64,000 nt of DNA from Nocardia mexicana NBRC 108244 (GCF_001613165.1 NZ_BDBV01000024.1:1-64000), one strand, 5' to 3'. Counted from the first letter of the stretch, positions 35,639 to 47,265 are shown. Notes: generated by a model from the sequence alone, not told the origin. A program made the numbers and translations.

Positions 35639-36804
35639 TCCGCTCGGCGCAGGTTCTCCGTCACCTCGGCCTCCCACACCTCGTTGGCCCGGGTGGTGTC
35701 GACCTCGAATTCGAACCGCCGGGTCATCATCGGGTCGATCGCGGCGACGTCGACGTAGAACTGCTCATACCAGCGGCGTAGCTGGTAGACCGGGCCGTCC
35801 TCGCTGCACAGCAGCGGATTGTCGATCTTGGACTTGTGTTTCCAGATCTCGACGTCCTGCAGAAAACCCTCGCCGATCCCCTCGGTCATCTTCGAGGCCA
35901 GCCGATCGGCGGCGCCGTCCGTGAGGCCGGTGGGTTTTTCGAGGGTGATGCCCCATTGCAGGACGAACGAGTCGTGCGTGACCGGGTAGTGGCAATTGAC
36001 GAGAACGCTGTCGACCTCGAAGCCGCCGTAGCTGTTGCGGAGCGGGTTGATCATGTAGGACGGCCCGAAGTAGCTGGCCTCGGACCGGAGCAGGGTGTCG
36101 CCGCCGTACTTGGCGGCCATGCCGATGTCGGGGCGGCCCTTGGTCTTCAGGTATTGGGTGGCGACGTGGCCTTCGAAGACGTTCTTGAAGTAGGTCGGGA
36201 AGGCGTAGTGGATATAGAAGAAATGCGCCATATCCACGATGTTGTCGATGATCTCGCGGCAGTTGGAGCCCTCGATGAGAATCGAGTTCCAGGTCCACGG
36301 CGTCCACGCGCTGTCGTGGGTATCGGTGAAGTTGCCGACGTCGTCGGTGTAGGGCCCTTCGATGTAGGGGATCGTCACCTCCGGCGCGGGTGGATTTCCT
36401 TCGTGGTCGTGCCAGACGAACAGTTGCCCGTTGCGTTCCAAGGTCGGCCAGGTGTTCGTGCGCGCCAGCGGCGATACGCGCCGGGCGTAGGGAATGCCTT
36501 TGCAGAGGCCGTCGCCGCCCCACCGCCAATCGTGGAACGGGCAGGCGATGTCGTCGCCCCGAACTGTGCCCGCGGACAGGTCGCCGCCGAGGTGCCGGCA
36601 GTACGCGTCGAGCACGTTCAACCGGTTCCGGCTGTCTGCCCAGATGGCGAGCTTGGTGCCGAATGCGTTGACCGCGTGGGGGTTTCGGTCCCGGAAGGAC
36701 TCGGCGAGCCCCAGGCAGTGCCAGCCCCTGGCGTAGCGGGTGGGCAGGGAGCCCACATCGATCTCACGGGTGTTCCCGCCGCGCGGCATGGGAGGTGTCA
36801 CCAT
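35590..36804 (-). CDS. kshA: 3-ketosteroid 9-alpha-hydroxylase, oxygenase component
   Basis: A 404-residue Rieske non-haem oxygenase. The Rieske [2Fe-2S] ligands are Cys69 and His71 (YCRHLGGDL) and Cys88 and His91 ([11 protein letters not shown]). The mononuclear iron ligands are Asp191, His194 and His199 ([13 protein letters not shown]). [26 protein letters not shown] and [18 protein letters not shown] are typical of KshA. With reductase KshB it hydroxylates 3-ketosteroids at C9, opening ring B together with KstD during sterol degradation. The ATG at 36804 is preferred because GAGGAG lies 6 bases upstream. A KstR-like operator lies just upstream. No other sterol genes are in the window, so this is an isolated kshA copy. 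Confidence 0.9.
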   Translation of the reverse strand: MVTPPMPRGGNTREIDVGSLPTRYARGWHCLGLAESFRDRNPHAVNAFGTKLAIWADSRNRLNVLDAYCRHLGGDLSAGTVRGDDIACPFHDWRWGGDGLCKGIPYARRVSPLARTNTWPTLERNGQLFVWHDHEGNPPAPEVTIPYIEGPYTDDVGNFTDTHDSAWTPWTWNSILIEGSNCREIIDNIVDMAHFFYIHYAFPTYFKNVFEGHVATQYLKTKGRPDIGMAAKYGGDTLLRSEASYFGPSYMINPLRNSYGGFEVDSVLVNCHYPVTHDSFVLQWGITLEKPTGLTDGAADRLASKMTEGIGEGFLQDVEIWKHKSKIDNPLLCSEDGPVYQLRRWYEQFYVDVAAIDPMMTRRFEFEVDTTRANEVWEAEVTENLRRADHEAAARVPSPGSEGP

Positions 36805-36826
36805 CAGCAACTCCTCGGAAGAATAG

Positions 36827-36840
36827 AAGAACAGGTTACA
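36827..36840 (-). promoter_or_regulatory. KstR-like operator upstream of kshA
   Basis: On the minus strand TGTAACCTGTTCTT, fitting the TnnAACnnGTTnnA pattern recognised by the cholesterol repressor KstR, except the last base. It lies 23 bases before the kshA ATG, a usual place for a KstR site. No DosR-like box is seen here. Confidence 0.5.
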
Positions 36841-37298
36841 GTTTTGGATATCCTTGATCGGGAGCGGCTCCTGGAGAATGGTCTAAAGCCCCTAATGTTA
36901 ATGATATTTCGCCTGCACAACGTCTTGCTTCGGGCGGCTTCCACTGAAGGAACGCGTTACATATCTGGTACCGGGGATGCCGTTCTGGGACCGGTGGGGT
37001 CTCAGGCGATCGCGCCGGTCAGCACCAGAACCCCCGCGGTAAGTAGCGCGACGGCCTTCACCAGTTCCAGGGCGACGTATGCGTGGTGGCTGCGGGACCG
37101 CGGACAACTATCGGCCATCCCAGGGGCGGTGACCCGATGCCGAAGACCTTCGAACGTGGGCCGACGGTCTACTGCGTGGGCGGGCATCGGCGTTTCCGAT
37201 CCCGGGACCAATGCCACTGTGGCACAAGGGCTGTCGTCCCTCGTCGTGTGGTCGGCAGGCTCAGGCGCGGACCGGCCGATCCGTGCGACCGTTGGCTG
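36841..37298. other. Intergenic region between kshA and a hypothetical gene
   Basis: About 460 bases, AT-rich at 36841-36970 (likely kshA promoter region). The only coding candidate is the weak minus-strand frame at 37002-37118. The plus-strand frame of the downstream gene is open back to 37083, but that part reads as arginine-rich non-protein. Confidence 0.4.
37002..37118 (-). CDS. Possible short one-helix membrane peptide
   Basis: Thirty-eight codons: a polar start MADSCPRSRSHHAY, then one hydrophobic helix VALELVKAVALLTAGVLVLT ending GAIA. There is no clear ribosome-binding site. It could be real, as similar short peptides occur at 33144 and 47485, or chance. Confidence 0.3.
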   Translation of the reverse strand: MADSCPRSRSHHAYVALELVKAVALLTAGVLVLTGAIA

Positions 37299-37838
37299 GT
37301 GTATTTCACAGCGAGCTGGGGCGTCCTGGTAACGGGGGTGGTCGGGGTGGCAGGTGTCGCCGGGGCGATCGCGTCGGCGTGGATCACCCAGTACTTCGCG
37401 AACACCAGGTTTCGGCTCGAACGGCTGGATGCCCGTTATCAGGCGCAGCGGGAAGCGATCGCCGAAGTCGTCGCGGTCGCGGCCAGGATCGTGGCCAACA
37501 GCCGGGTGGTGACGACGTCCGCCCTGAGTCGAACCGACGAGGACGGAGTCGCCCTCGCGGTCGACGGTCTGCAGCACGACCGCGTGGCGATGTCGTTGGT
37601 CGTCGCCCGCGCCAAACTCACCGTCAGCGATGCCGATGTGCTGAACTGCCTGGCCGCCGTGGACGACGGTGCCGGGGACGCGACGCACAGCGCGCTGACG
37701 TTCGTCGAGGACCGCCGCCGGGGTTCCGGCATCGACGGCAGGGTGGCGCTGCACACGGCGAACGACCTGCACAAGCACTCCAACGAGCTGGTGATGACCG
37801 CGCGGGCGCGCCTGTCGGTTTCGGAGCATGCCGATTGA
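37299..37838 (+). CDS. Hypothetical protein with one N-terminal membrane segment
   Basis: About 179 residues from a GTG at 37299 (VYFTASWGVLVTGVVGVAGV). One membrane helix is followed by a predicted helical cytoplasmic region: NTRFRLERLDARYQAQREAI and AEVVAVAARIVANSRVVTTS, then LHKHSNELVMTARARLSVSE. The family is not recognised. The start is uncertain because the frame is open upstream; the GTG is chosen since the hydrophobic segment begins right there. Its layout (membrane anchor plus long helices) resembles many actinobacterial hypothetical proteins. A strong DosR-like box lies 61 bases after its stop, with no gene directly behind it on this strand. Confidence 0.55.
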   Translation: MYFTASWGVLVTGVVGVAGVAGAIASAWITQYFANTRFRLERLDARYQAQREAIAEVVAVAARIVANSRVVTTSALSRTDEDGVALAVDGLQHDRVAMSLVVARAKLTVSDADVLNCLAAVDDGAGDATHSALTFVEDRRRGSGIDGRVALHTANDLHKHSNELVMTARARLSVSEHAD

Positions 37839-38128
37839 CCTAGGCTCCGCTGACCGGTGCCCCCCCGGCCGTGTCGGGACGGTCGATTCGACGTTGTGGG
37901 GCCGAAGGACCCCTGGCGGCCTCGAAGTGGAGGACGGCGCGAGACCATGTGCCCTATCGATGCGCTCGAGCATGCGGCAGATTGAGAGGGGAGAACAGAC
38001 GACAGCGTTGTCGTCCGGGAGTACCGCCGCAACGGTGCGGTGGCATTCCCGGCCTCGGACAAATGAATCATCTGTGGCTTCGGCGGCCACCGCGGTATCG
38101 GCAGGGGCACATCGTCTTTCGCCAGTTG
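37839..38128. other. Intergenic region with an orphan DosR-like box
   Basis: No supported gene. The box at 37899-37912 is one of the best in the window, but the next plus-strand gene is at 39892. A 12-codon frame begins at 37947 after GTGGAGGAC; a small RNA or very short gene could start here. Confidence 0.4.
37899..37912. promoter_or_regulatory. DosR-like box without an obvious target
   Basis: GGGCCGAAGGACCC; on the other strand GGGTCCTTCGGCCC. Strong match to the recurring element of this region. Confidence 0.55.
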
Positions 38129-39538
38129 TCAGTCTCGGCGGAGCAGGGGCGTTCGGGCCGGTTGAGCGTTCGAATCCGCGCCGTTGCCGTCGATGACGGT
38201 GCGGAATCCGGCGGCGATGCAGTCTGTCAGCACCGGGAGGTCGGGGACGGCGGCGGTGTCGGCGTTGATGCCAACGCAGCAGGTGCCGACGTGGGAGAGC
38301 AGGGTGACGTTGAACGCGGTTCCGGTCGTGGGGCCGAAGGGATAGATTCGTTCGATTCCGGCACCGGCGATGTACAGCGGCACCGGAGATCCGGGGACGT
38401 CGGAGGCGATGAAGTCGATATGCTTGAACATGGCGGTCAGCAGTCCGGCCGGCAGTCGATTGAAGGTCGCCGCAACGGAATTGGACCAGGGGATGGCGGG
38501 TTCGTGTCGCCAGTTGTCGACGGCGGTATCGAGTGCGCGCATGAGATCCGCGGTGGACTCGAGGTCGGCGGGGGCCACGAATCGGACGATCGTGATGCGG
38601 TTGCCGCCGAGCGGGTCGCCCTGTGTGCGCAGGCTGATGGGTACGGCGACGCGCAGGTGTTCGGCCTTGGTTCCGTGTTTGTCGTGGTAGATCTGCAGTC
38701 CCAGCAGCACGGCGGTGAGGAAGGCGTCGTTGGTGGTGCAGCCGGAACGGTGTGCCGCTCGGCGCAGTCCGGCCAGGGACGTTTCCAATACCGCCAGTTG
38801 CCGCCCGAGGCCGCGCCCGGTCATCACCGGTGACAACGTGCGAGTGATGGGCTGGGCGAGCCGGAACAGCGAGGCGGCCGTCGCGAAACCGGTGCGAAGG
38901 GTGCGGATCGGGGCGAGTGTCGAGCGTAATGACCTCGGCACCAAGGTGATTCCGGCGCGTGCCAGCTGGGATCCGACGGACCAGTTCCACGCCACGATGT
39001 CGGCCCATTCGCTGTTATCGGGTGCGGTGACATCCGGGGCGGGTTCGCGGGCGGTGCCCGATCGGTCGAAATCGAGGATCTCACCGGCGATCTGGATACC
39101 CCCGATGCCGTCGGTCAGGCTGTGGTGCACCTTCAGGACCAGCGCCGCCTTGCCGTCCTCCACTCCGTCCAGCAGCGTGAACTGCCAGAGTGGCCGGGCC
39201 GGATCGAAGGCGGTCATCGCCTCGGTCCGGGCGAACTCCAGTACCGCGGAAAAGGTTGCGGGAACCGGTACTGCGACGTGCCGGATATGCCACGACAGAT
39301 CGAAATCCGGATCCGGCACCCATCGGGGTGGCGCCAGTCCGAACGGCGCGGCGACGAGGCGGTGGCGGAATCTCGGCACTACCCGCGTCGCCCGGTCGAT
39401 CGTGTCGATCAGGCGGTCACGGTCCGGCGGGCCGTCCAGCAACAGCACGGAAACGATCGTCGAGCGGAGTATCGGATCGTGTTCCATGCTCCACGTGAAG
39501 AGGTCGGACTGGGTCATATGGGATCCGCTGGTTTCCAT
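38129..39538 (-). CDS. Wax ester synthase/diacylglycerol acyltransferase
   Basis: A 469-residue bifunctional WS/DGAT-family acyltransferase, membrane-associated. The catalytic motif HHSLTDG (residues 138-144, HHxxxDG) is intact. N-terminal DLFTWSMEHDPILRSTIVSV, PLWQFTLLDGV, the NDAFLTAVLLGL block and the C-terminal YPFGPTTGTAFNVTLLSHVG are family features. It forms triacylglycerol or wax esters from acyl-CoA, building storage lipid. The DosR-regulated tgs1 of M. tuberculosis is a member of the same family, and a DosR-like element lies 149 bases upstream. The ATG at 39538 is weakly supported; MTQSD at 39517 is an alternative. Confidence 0.88.
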   Translation of the reverse strand: METSGSHMTQSDLFTWSMEHDPILRSTIVSVLLLDGPPDRDRLIDTIDRATRVVPRFRHRLVAAPFGLAPPRWVPDPDFDLSWHIRHVAVPVPATFSAVLEFARTEAMTAFDPARPLWQFTLLDGVEDGKAALVLKVHHSLTDGIGGIQIAGEILDFDRSGTAREPAPDVTAPDNSEWADIVAWNWSVGSQLARAGITLVPRSLRSTLAPIRTLRTGFATAASLFRLAQPITRTLSPVMTGRGLGRQLAVLETSLAGLRRAAHRSGCTTNDAFLTAVLLGLQIYHDKHGTKAEHLRVAVPISLRTQGDPLGGNRITIVRFVAPADLESTADLMRALDTAVDNWRHEPAIPWSNSVAATFNRLPAGLLTAMFKHIDFIASDVPGSPVPLYIAGAGIERIYPFGPTTGTAFNVTLLSHVGTCCVGINADTAAVPDLPVLTDCIAAGFRTVIDGNGADSNAQPARTPLLRRD

Positions 39539-39686
39539 GTCGCTCGCCTCTGTCCAGGGCGCGTAGATCGCGGCCGTGAAGTCGGGGGCGCGGCATCGCC
39601 TTCGAACTCACCGGGCCGAGTTCACCCATAACCCAGTGTCGCCCGCGCCGAATACCATCAGCGACGGACCGTTGGCAACGGAGGCG

Positions 39687-39700
39687 AGGACCAAAGACTT
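39687..39700. promoter_or_regulatory. DosR-like element near the WS/DGAT gene
   Basis: AGGACCAAAGACTT, resembling GGGACTAAAGTCCC. It lies 149 bases before the WS/DGAT start. Confidence 0.4.
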
Positions 39701-39791
39701 CTGCCGGAGAAGGCGGCCGCTACGCAAGGCACTCGTGCACTCCCAAAAAATGTGTGAGCCAGTGCACCTGGGGATTTCGGGTCCCGTCGCG

Positions 39792-39806
39792 GGGACGTTC
39801 TGCCCT
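39792..39806 (+). promoter_or_regulatory. DosR-like box upstream of the coiled-coil gene
   Basis: GGGACGTTCTGCCCT, 86 bases before the ATG at 39892. Confidence 0.55.
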
Positions 39807-39891
39807 AGGTGCCGCCTGCTGGGTGACTCACGCTGATCGAGAGCAGACATCGATCTGACTCGGAACAACCGATCAATGAGAGGGCCGGACC

Positions 39892-40326
39892 ATGAAGCCA
39901 CTGTCGGAATCGCTGACCGATCTCGCGACTCGCGTCAAGCACATCGAAGAATCGTCCGCGGCGATGCGGGAGCGCAACCATGCCGCACTGCAATCGCGCC
40001 GTGCCGAGTTGGAAGAGGCGATCGAGCGCGAAGGCAAAGAGCTCGAACAGACGGCGAAAGAGGTTCGGGAAGCGACACATCGCTGGTGGTCCGACACCAA
40101 AGGCTCGGTAGAGCGCCAGATCGAAGCACTGCACGCCGACCTCGCCCACACGGACAAGGAGCGTACGGAACGAGCGGCCCAGATCACCGAGGACGCGGCC
40201 ATGGCCGCGGTCATCCTGGCCCGCTATTGCATGGATGCCGCGGAGTGGGCGCTCGTTCGCGCCGGTCTGGCTCGTGGCGAAGCCGAGGCGCATGTGGCGG
40301 ACCAAGAGAGTAAGCAGCAGGACTAG
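39892..40326 (+). CDS. Coiled-coil hypothetical protein
   Basis: A 144-residue, highly charged, almost entirely helical protein. Heptad-like stretches run from LTDLATRVKHIEESSAAMRE through RRAELEEAIEREGKELEQTA and VERQIEALHADLAHTDKERT. The C-terminal part, AAMAAVILARYCMDAAEWAL, is more hydrophobic and may pack against a partner or membrane. No family is recognised; similar small coiled-coil proteins are found among actinobacterial hypoxia genes. The ATG follows GAGAGGG. A DosR-like box lies 86 bases upstream. A structural or scaffold role is possible but unproven. Confidence 0.7.
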   Translation: MKPLSESLTDLATRVKHIEESSAAMRERNHAALQSRRAELEEAIEREGKELEQTAKEVREATHRWWSDTKGSVERQIEALHADLAHTDKERTERAAQITEDAAMAAVILARYCMDAAEWALVRAGLARGEAEAHVADQESKQQD

Positions 40327-40433
40327 CTGTCGTCCTTGCCTGCCCCGCCGTTACGCCGACTCGTCGAAAGTCCCCGCGCGGGAGAGACCGACGGCTCTGG
40401 CTGTCGGCCCGGTCAGCGGCGAGGCTGCATGCC

Positions 40434-40709
40434 ATGAGATCGACTTCCGCTACGGACGAAGAGTTCGCGCCGCTGGCCGTTCCCGCGATCACGGTGGGCG
40501 CGGTCATGATGGTCGCCGTCATCGTGACCGCTGACCGGATACCCGGCTGGGGGCGCGACTACGGCGAGTTTCTGGTGTTCCTCGCGTTGGCCGTCTATTT
40601 GGGCCTCGCGGCCGCGGTGGCCGGGTGGGGCGTCGGCATGCGGCGCGCCGTTGCCGCCCGCGAATCGGACGGTGTTCGCTCCGGTTCCCGTGGCACGGGC
40701 GTGGCCTGA
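40434..40709 (+). CDS. Small membrane protein (91 residues)
   Basis: Two membrane helices: LAVPAITVGAVMMVAVIVTA and FLVFLALAVYLGLAAAVAGW, separated by DRIPGWGRDYGE, with a basic tail. Function is unknown. The start ATG at 40434 lies 11 bases after a weak GCGAGG site. It lies between the coiled-coil gene and the sensor kinase, all on the plus strand. Confidence 0.6.
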   Translation: MRSTSATDEEFAPLAVPAITVGAVMMVAVIVTADRIPGWGRDYGEFLVFLALAVYLGLAAAVAGWGVGMRRAVAARESDGVRSGSRGTGVA

Positions 40710-40749
40710 TATCGCAGGAGTGCCGCTGGGCCGGGACCACGCGGCGCGC

Positions 40750-40763
40750 GGGACTTTGTCTCG
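40750..40763 (+). promoter_or_regulatory. DosR-like box upstream of the hybrid kinase
   Basis: GGGACTTTGTCTCG; the left half matches the mycobacterial DosR box exactly. It lies about 100-130 bases before the kinase start. Confidence 0.5.
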
Positions 40764-40859
40764 GCGGTGCCCGCCCGGTGCGTTCCGTCGGGGGTGCCGG
40801 GCGCACGTTCGGCCGGCCGGGCGCTGTCTCGGTGACAGGACAGTCGCGGGTGGGCAACA

Positions 40860-43283
40860 ATGCTGGTAGGGCATGGTCGAGTGGAGGAGGGTGTGCGGGT
40901 GGGCGAAGAGGTCGATTTCCGGCGGGTGTTCGAGTCGTCGCCGGGGTTGTATCTGGTGCTCGACCCCTCGCTGCGGATCGTGGCAGTCACCGATGCCTAC
41001 GCGCAGGCGACGATGACCGAGCGCGACCGGATCGTCGGACGCGGCATCTTCGAGGTCTTTCCCGACAACCCCGACGACGCCGATGCCGAGGGCGTGCGGA
41101 ACCTGCGGGTCTCGCTGGAACGGGTGCTGCGGGACGAGAGCACCGACGCGATGCCGGTGCAGCGCTACGACATCCGCCGTCCGGAAGGCGGTTTCGAGCA
41201 ACGATTCTGGAGCCCGTCGAACTCCCCGGTCCACGATGCCGACGGCACATTGCGCTATATCGTCCACCGGGTCGAAGACGTCACGGATTTCATGCGCCTG
41301 CAGGCCGCCGACGCCGCGCAGCAACGCGAAACCGAGCAGCTGCGTGCCACCTCCGAACGCATGGAACAGGAGGTCTTCACCCGGGCCCACGAGGTGGCCG
41401 AGGCCAGCCGTCGGCTCAAGGAGGCCAACGCCGAACTCGCCGAGCTGTACGCGCGCACGAAAGAACTCGACGAGTTGAAGAGCCAGTTCTTCGCCAATGT
41501 CAGCCATGAGCTGCGCACGCCGCTGACACTGATCCTCTCACCGGCGCAGAAGCTGCTCGACGCGGCATCCGAGCGGGATCCGGCGCGCACCGAGCTCGAG
41601 CTGATCATCCGTAACGCCAGAATGCTGCTGCGGCAGGTGAACAATCTCCTGGATGCCTCCCGGCTGGAAGCCGGTGCCGTCCGGCCGGACTACGCCCGGG
41701 TGGATGTCGCCGAGCAGGCGCGCCTCAGTTCCGCGTTCTTCGAATCACTGGCGGTCGACCGCGGTGTCGACCTGACCGTGGGGGTCGAGCCGGTCGTCGC
41801 CGAACTGGATCCCGAACACCTGCAACGGATCCTGGTCAATCTGCTGTCGAACGCGTTCAAACACACCGGCGCCGGTGGGGTCGTGCGCTGCACGGTCAGA
41901 CCGGGTGCCGACCGCGTCGTGGTCGAGGTGGCCGACAGCGGTCCCGGCATCCCCGCCGAACACCGGGAGACGGTGTTCGACCGTTTCCGTCAGGTCGACG
42001 GCGGCGCGACGCGCACGGCACCGGGCACCGGCCTCGGCCTGAGCATCGTCCGCGATCTGGTCACGCTGCATCGCGGCACGATCGGCATCGCCGACGCCCC
42101 GGAAGGCGGCGCGCTGATCTCGGTCGAACTGCCCACCGCCGCGCCCGCGGGCATTCCCGTCCGCGCGGCAGCCGACCCCCTGGACGCCGCGATCCCGATC
42201 GGATCCGCCGATATACTCGCCGAATTCCCCACTGCCGCAACGGTATCGACGACATTCTCGAATGGGCAGGATACAACGAAGCCGGTCGTCGTGGTCATCG
42301 AGGACAACCGTGACCTGAACAACCTGCTGCGCCACGCGCTCTCGGCCCGCTACCGTGTCCTGACCGCCTCCGATGGCCGCGCCGGACTGGAGTTGGCCCG
42401 CACACATCAGCCCGACCTGCTGGTCTGCGACATCATGATGCCGCACATGAGCGGCGACGAACTTCTCGTCCACGTCCGCGCCGACCCCACCCTGACCAAC
42501 ACCCCGGTGCTGATCCTCAGCGCCCGTGCCGACGACCGATCCCGGCTCGCGCTCCTGCGTGCCGGCGCCAACGACTACCTCGCGAAACCGTTCGATATCA
42601 CCGAACTGCACGCCCGGGTCGACAACCTGGTCAACCTCCGCCTGGCCGAATCCCGGCTGCGGACCCTGCGCATCGCCGGTGAACGCGAACGCATCGCCCT
42701 GGAATTGCATCGGACCGTCGTCCACCGCCTGTTCGGCCTCAGCCTGCAGCTCAGCGGGACCCGGCCCCTGGTCCGCGTTCCCGCCGTCGCCACCCGCCTC
42801 GACGAGGCGGTCGCCGAGCTCGACGCCGTCGCCAACGGGATCCGGCTGACCATCAACGAACTCGACGTCTCCTCCGACCGCGGCCCGGACCTCCGCACCC
42901 GGTTGTCGGAACTGATCGGCGACACCGCCGAGCACCTCGGCGCCCGCGCGAGCACGTCCTTCAGAGGCCCGCTCGACAGCCTCGACCCCATCCTCACCGA
43001 GCCGATCCACGATGCCGTGCACCACCTCATCACCGCCCTCGCTCGCCAGCGTCCCCGCGAGATCACCCTCACCGCGGATCTCGGCGACGACCTCACCCTC
43101 GTCATCACCGGGAAGGCTGCCACGGGCGCGAGCCCATGCCCATCGGGTGACGACTCCGGCCTGCTGCCCCCGGCGCTGGCCGAGCGTGGCGCCACGGTCG
43201 ACATCGCGACATCGCCCACCGGCGATGCCACCACGTGGAGGTGGACGATACCGAACCACAACCGCCGACCGGCCGGTGAATAG
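40860..43283 (+). CDS. Hybrid sensor kinase: PAS, HisKA, ATPase, receiver and DosS-like tail
   Basis: An 807-residue soluble signalling protein. Order: PAS domain (about 20-145, [20 protein letters not shown]), a coiled coil (150-205), HisKA with [14 protein letters not shown] (His216), an ATPase domain with N-box [10 protein letters not shown] and DSGPGIP (359-365), a receiver domain (475-595) with [11 protein letters not shown], phospho-acceptor Asp524 in [11 protein letters not shown] and Lys576 in AKPFD, then a C-terminal segment [20 protein letters not shown] (His617). The last segment resembles the dimerisation helix of DosS/DosT (RIARDLHDTVIQRLF) but has Arg after the His, and the final ATPase-like part lacks N and G boxes. 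No haem/GAF domain is seen. Starts at 40893 or 40899 (GTG, after GGAGGAGG) are alternatives. It may feed the dormancy regulon around it. Confidence 0.85.
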   Translation: MLVGHGRVEEGVRVGEEVDFRRVFESSPGLYLVLDPSLRIVAVTDAYAQATMTERDRIVGRGIFEVFPDNPDDADAEGVRNLRVSLERVLRDESTDAMPVQRYDIRRPEGGFEQRFWSPSNSPVHDADGTLRYIVHRVEDVTDFMRLQAADAAQQRETEQLRATSERMEQEVFTRAHEVAEASRRLKEANAELAELYARTKELDELKSQFFANVSHELRTPLTLILSPAQKLLDAASERDPARTELELIIRNARMLLRQVNNLLDASRLEAGAVRPDYARVDVAEQARLSSAFFESLAVDRGVDLTVGVEPVVAELDPEHLQRILVNLLSNAFKHTGAGGVVRCTVRPGADRVVVEVADSGPGIPAEHRETVFDRFRQVDGGATRTAPGTGLGLSIVRDLVTLHRGTIGIADAPEGGALISVELPTAAPAGIPVRAAADPLDAAIPIGSADILAEFPTAATVSTTFSNGQDTTKPVVVVIEDNRDLNNLLRHALSARYRVLTASDGRAGLELARTHQPDLLVCDIMMPHMSGDELLVHVRADPTLTNTPVLILSARADDRSRLALLRAGANDYLAKPFDITELHARVDNLVNLRLAESRLRTLRIAGERERIALELHRTVVHRLFGLSLQLSGTRPLVRVPAVATRLDEAVAELDAVANGIRLTINELDVSSDRGPDLRTRLSELIGDTAEHLGARASTSFRGPLDSLDPILTEPIHDAVHHLITALARQRPREITLTADLGDDLTLVITGKAATGASPCPSGDDSGLLPPALAERGATVDIATSPTGDATTWRWTIPNHNRRPAGE

Positions 43284-43332
43284 TTCCTGGTCGCGGCGGC
43301 GTTGCCGAAGGGCAGCACGTCACCAGCGGGGG

Positions 43333-43346
43333 CGTCGAAGGACCTG
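43333..43346 (-). promoter_or_regulatory. Weak DosR-like element upstream of the P1B ATPase
   Basis: On the minus strand CAGGTCCTTCGACG; it keeps GGTCCTTCG. It lies 90 bases before the ATPase ATG. Confidence 0.3.
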
Positions 43347-43435
43347 AGGGGTGCGTACCAAGTCCACTGGCCGCCCGGGGTATCCGGTGGGCAGGATCGA
43401 AACCGCCTCCGAGGCCTCGAGCGAGGAGTGGTGCG

Positions 43436-45772
<2,337 letters not shown>

Positions 45773-45803
45773 GTCGATCGCTGTCCGACGGCCTGTCGGC
45801 TGA

Positions 45804-45817
45804 TGACCTTCGGCCGT
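45804..45817 (+). promoter_or_regulatory. DosR-like box upstream of the SDR gene
   Basis: TGACCTTCGGCCGT, 68 bases before the GTG at 45885. Confidence 0.55.
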
Positions 45818-45884
45818 CTTGGCACGACGTACGGGGCGCGATGCTGAATGCGACACGGATCAACAGCCGGAGGAGGTCGCGGTC

Positions 45885-46634
45885 GTGAGCGAATTCAGTG
45901 GTAGAAGTGCGATAGTCACCGGTGGCGCCCGCGGGATCGGGGCAGCGGTGGCGGCCGAACTCGCGAAGGAGCAGTTCGGTGTGGTGATCGCGGACCTGCT
46001 CGAGCACGAGGGCACTCGGCTGGCCGAGTCGCTGGGCTCGAACGTGATATTCCGCAGGCTGGACGTCACCGACGAAAAGTCCTGGCGTGCGGTCGTTTCC
46101 GATGCCGAAGCGGTCTTCGGGCCGATGGCGGTGCTGGTCAACAACGCGGGCATCCTGGACTTCGGCGGCGTGGAATCCGAGACGCCGGCGATGTTCCGGC
46201 ACGTGCTGGATGTGAACCTGTACGGTGCCTGGCTGGGCATGCATACGGCCGGGCCGCGGCTGCGCGCGGCCGGAGACGGGGTGATCGTCAACGTTTCCTC
46301 CGCCGCGGGGTTGATGGGCTACTCCGGGATCGGCGCGTATGTGGCGAGCAAGTGGGGGCTGCGGGGTCTCACGAAGGCCGCCGCGATCGAGTTCGGCCCG
46401 GCGAATGTGCGGGTGTGCTCGGTGCATCCGGGCCCCATCCACACCCCGATGACCGCCGCCATGGACGAATCCGTCGCCGCCGCACAGCCTTTGGCGCGGT
46501 TCGGAGAGCCGGAAGAGGTGGCGGCGATGGTGCGGTTCGTCGTCACCGAGGCGACCTTCTCCACCGGGTCGGAGTTCGTCTGCGACGGCGGCGCCACCGC
46601 CGGTCAAGCCCTGGCCGTCGCCGGGGATTCCTGA
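45885..46634 (+). CDS. Short-chain dehydrogenase/reductase
   Basis: A 249-residue classical SDR. The cofactor motif TGGARGIGAAVAAELA lies at about residues 12-27; NNAG is near 88; the catalytic triad is Ser (IVNVSSAAG), Tyr and Lys (YVASKWGL). HPGPIHTPM and the C-terminal GSEFVCDGGATAG are usual. Asp after beta-2 (VVIADLLEHE) suggests NAD rather than NADP. Many homologues are annotated 3-alpha(or 20-beta)-hydroxysteroid dehydrogenases, but the substrate cannot be assigned. The GTG start follows GGAGG by 8 bases. A DosR-like box lies 68 bases upstream, and an Rv1733c-like gene follows 13 bases after the stop. Confidence 0.85.
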   Translation: MSEFSGRSAIVTGGARGIGAAVAAELAKEQFGVVIADLLEHEGTRLAESLGSNVIFRRLDVTDEKSWRAVVSDAEAVFGPMAVLVNNAGILDFGGVESETPAMFRHVLDVNLYGAWLGMHTAGPRLRAAGDGVIVNVSSAAGLMGYSGIGAYVASKWGLRGLTKAAAIEFGPANVRVCSVHPGPIHTPMTAAMDESVAAAQPLARFGEPEEVAAMVRFVVTEATFSTGSEFVCDGGATAGQALAVAGDS

Positions 46635-46647
46635 ACGGGGGCCGGTG

Positions 46648-47265
46648 ATGTCGAACGCGCATCCCGATCACGACACCGGCGGGCACCTGCTGCGGGCCTG
46701 GCGAGCCCAGCCGTGGAGCGGCAGCCGGTTGATGCGCCCGACGGATCGGCTGCATGGCCTGATCCGGATCCTGGCGATCGTGGTGGTGCTGGCCGCCGTC
46801 CCGTTGTGCGGGGCGGCGGGCACGGCGCGCTACACCGCCGCCCAGGAGGAGATCCGGACCGAGAACGCGGCGAAAGTCGAAGTGACAGGGACGATTACGA
46901 GCGATCCGGAGCGCATCACGACATCGACCGTCGACGGGGTGTACAGCGACCGTCACGAGGCCACCGTGCAGTGGAATCGGGAGGGTGCGGACGGCACCGC
47001 GACCGTCGAGGTCTCCGCCACCGCAGCGCCCGGCGACGAGATGGCGGTGTGGCTCGGGCCGGACGGGAGTTCGACTACGCCGCCGCTGCCCGCGCGGGCA
47101 GCGGCATGGCGTGGAATCGGCCTGGGCCTGGTCATCCTGATCGAGGTCTGGGCCGTCACCGGCTCGCTGCTCTGGTCGACCACATGGCTGCTGAGGCGCC
47201 GCCACGAGGCGGGCTGGGAGCGGGAATGGCGGCAGATGGACCGCCCGATAGGACAGGACCACTGA
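46648..47265 (+). CDS. Rv1733c-family membrane protein
   Basis: A 205-residue membrane protein with two helices (LIRILAIVVVLAAVPLCGAA near 40-58 and IGLGLVILIEVWAVTGSLLW near 155-175) enclosing an external beta-rich domain (YTAAQEEIRTENAAKVEVTG, HEATVQWNREGADGTATVEV). This two-helix, large-loop layout and the RPTDRLHG and DEMAVWLGPDG blocks match the Rv1733c family. Rv1733c is a DosR-regulated antigen of unknown function in M. tuberculosis. The ATG at 46648 is 13 bases after the SDR stop, so the pair may share the upstream box. A repeat and a strong hairpin follow. Confidence 0.82.
   Translation: MSNAHPDHDTGGHLLRAWRAQPWSGSRLMRPTDRLHGLIRILAIVVVLAAVPLCGAAGTARYTAAQEEIRTENAAKVEVTGTITSDPERITTSTVDGVYSDRHEATVQWNREGADGTATVEVSATAAPGDEMAVWLGPDGSSTTPPLPARAAAWRGIGLGLVILIEVWAVTGSLLWSTTWLLRRRHEAGWEREWRQMDRPIGQDH

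Larger units (their letters stand above)
39539..39891. other. Divergent promoter region with two DosR-like boxes
   Basis: No gene. It lies between the WS/DGAT and coiled-coil genes and contains boxes at 39687-39700 and 39792-39806. Confidence 0.5.

Noticed and set aside
37002..39008. Long minus-strand frame through the WS/DGAT region
   Set aside because: Out of frame with the clear WS/DGAT protein and composed of Arg-rich shadow sequence; only the last 38 codons were kept as a weak candidate.
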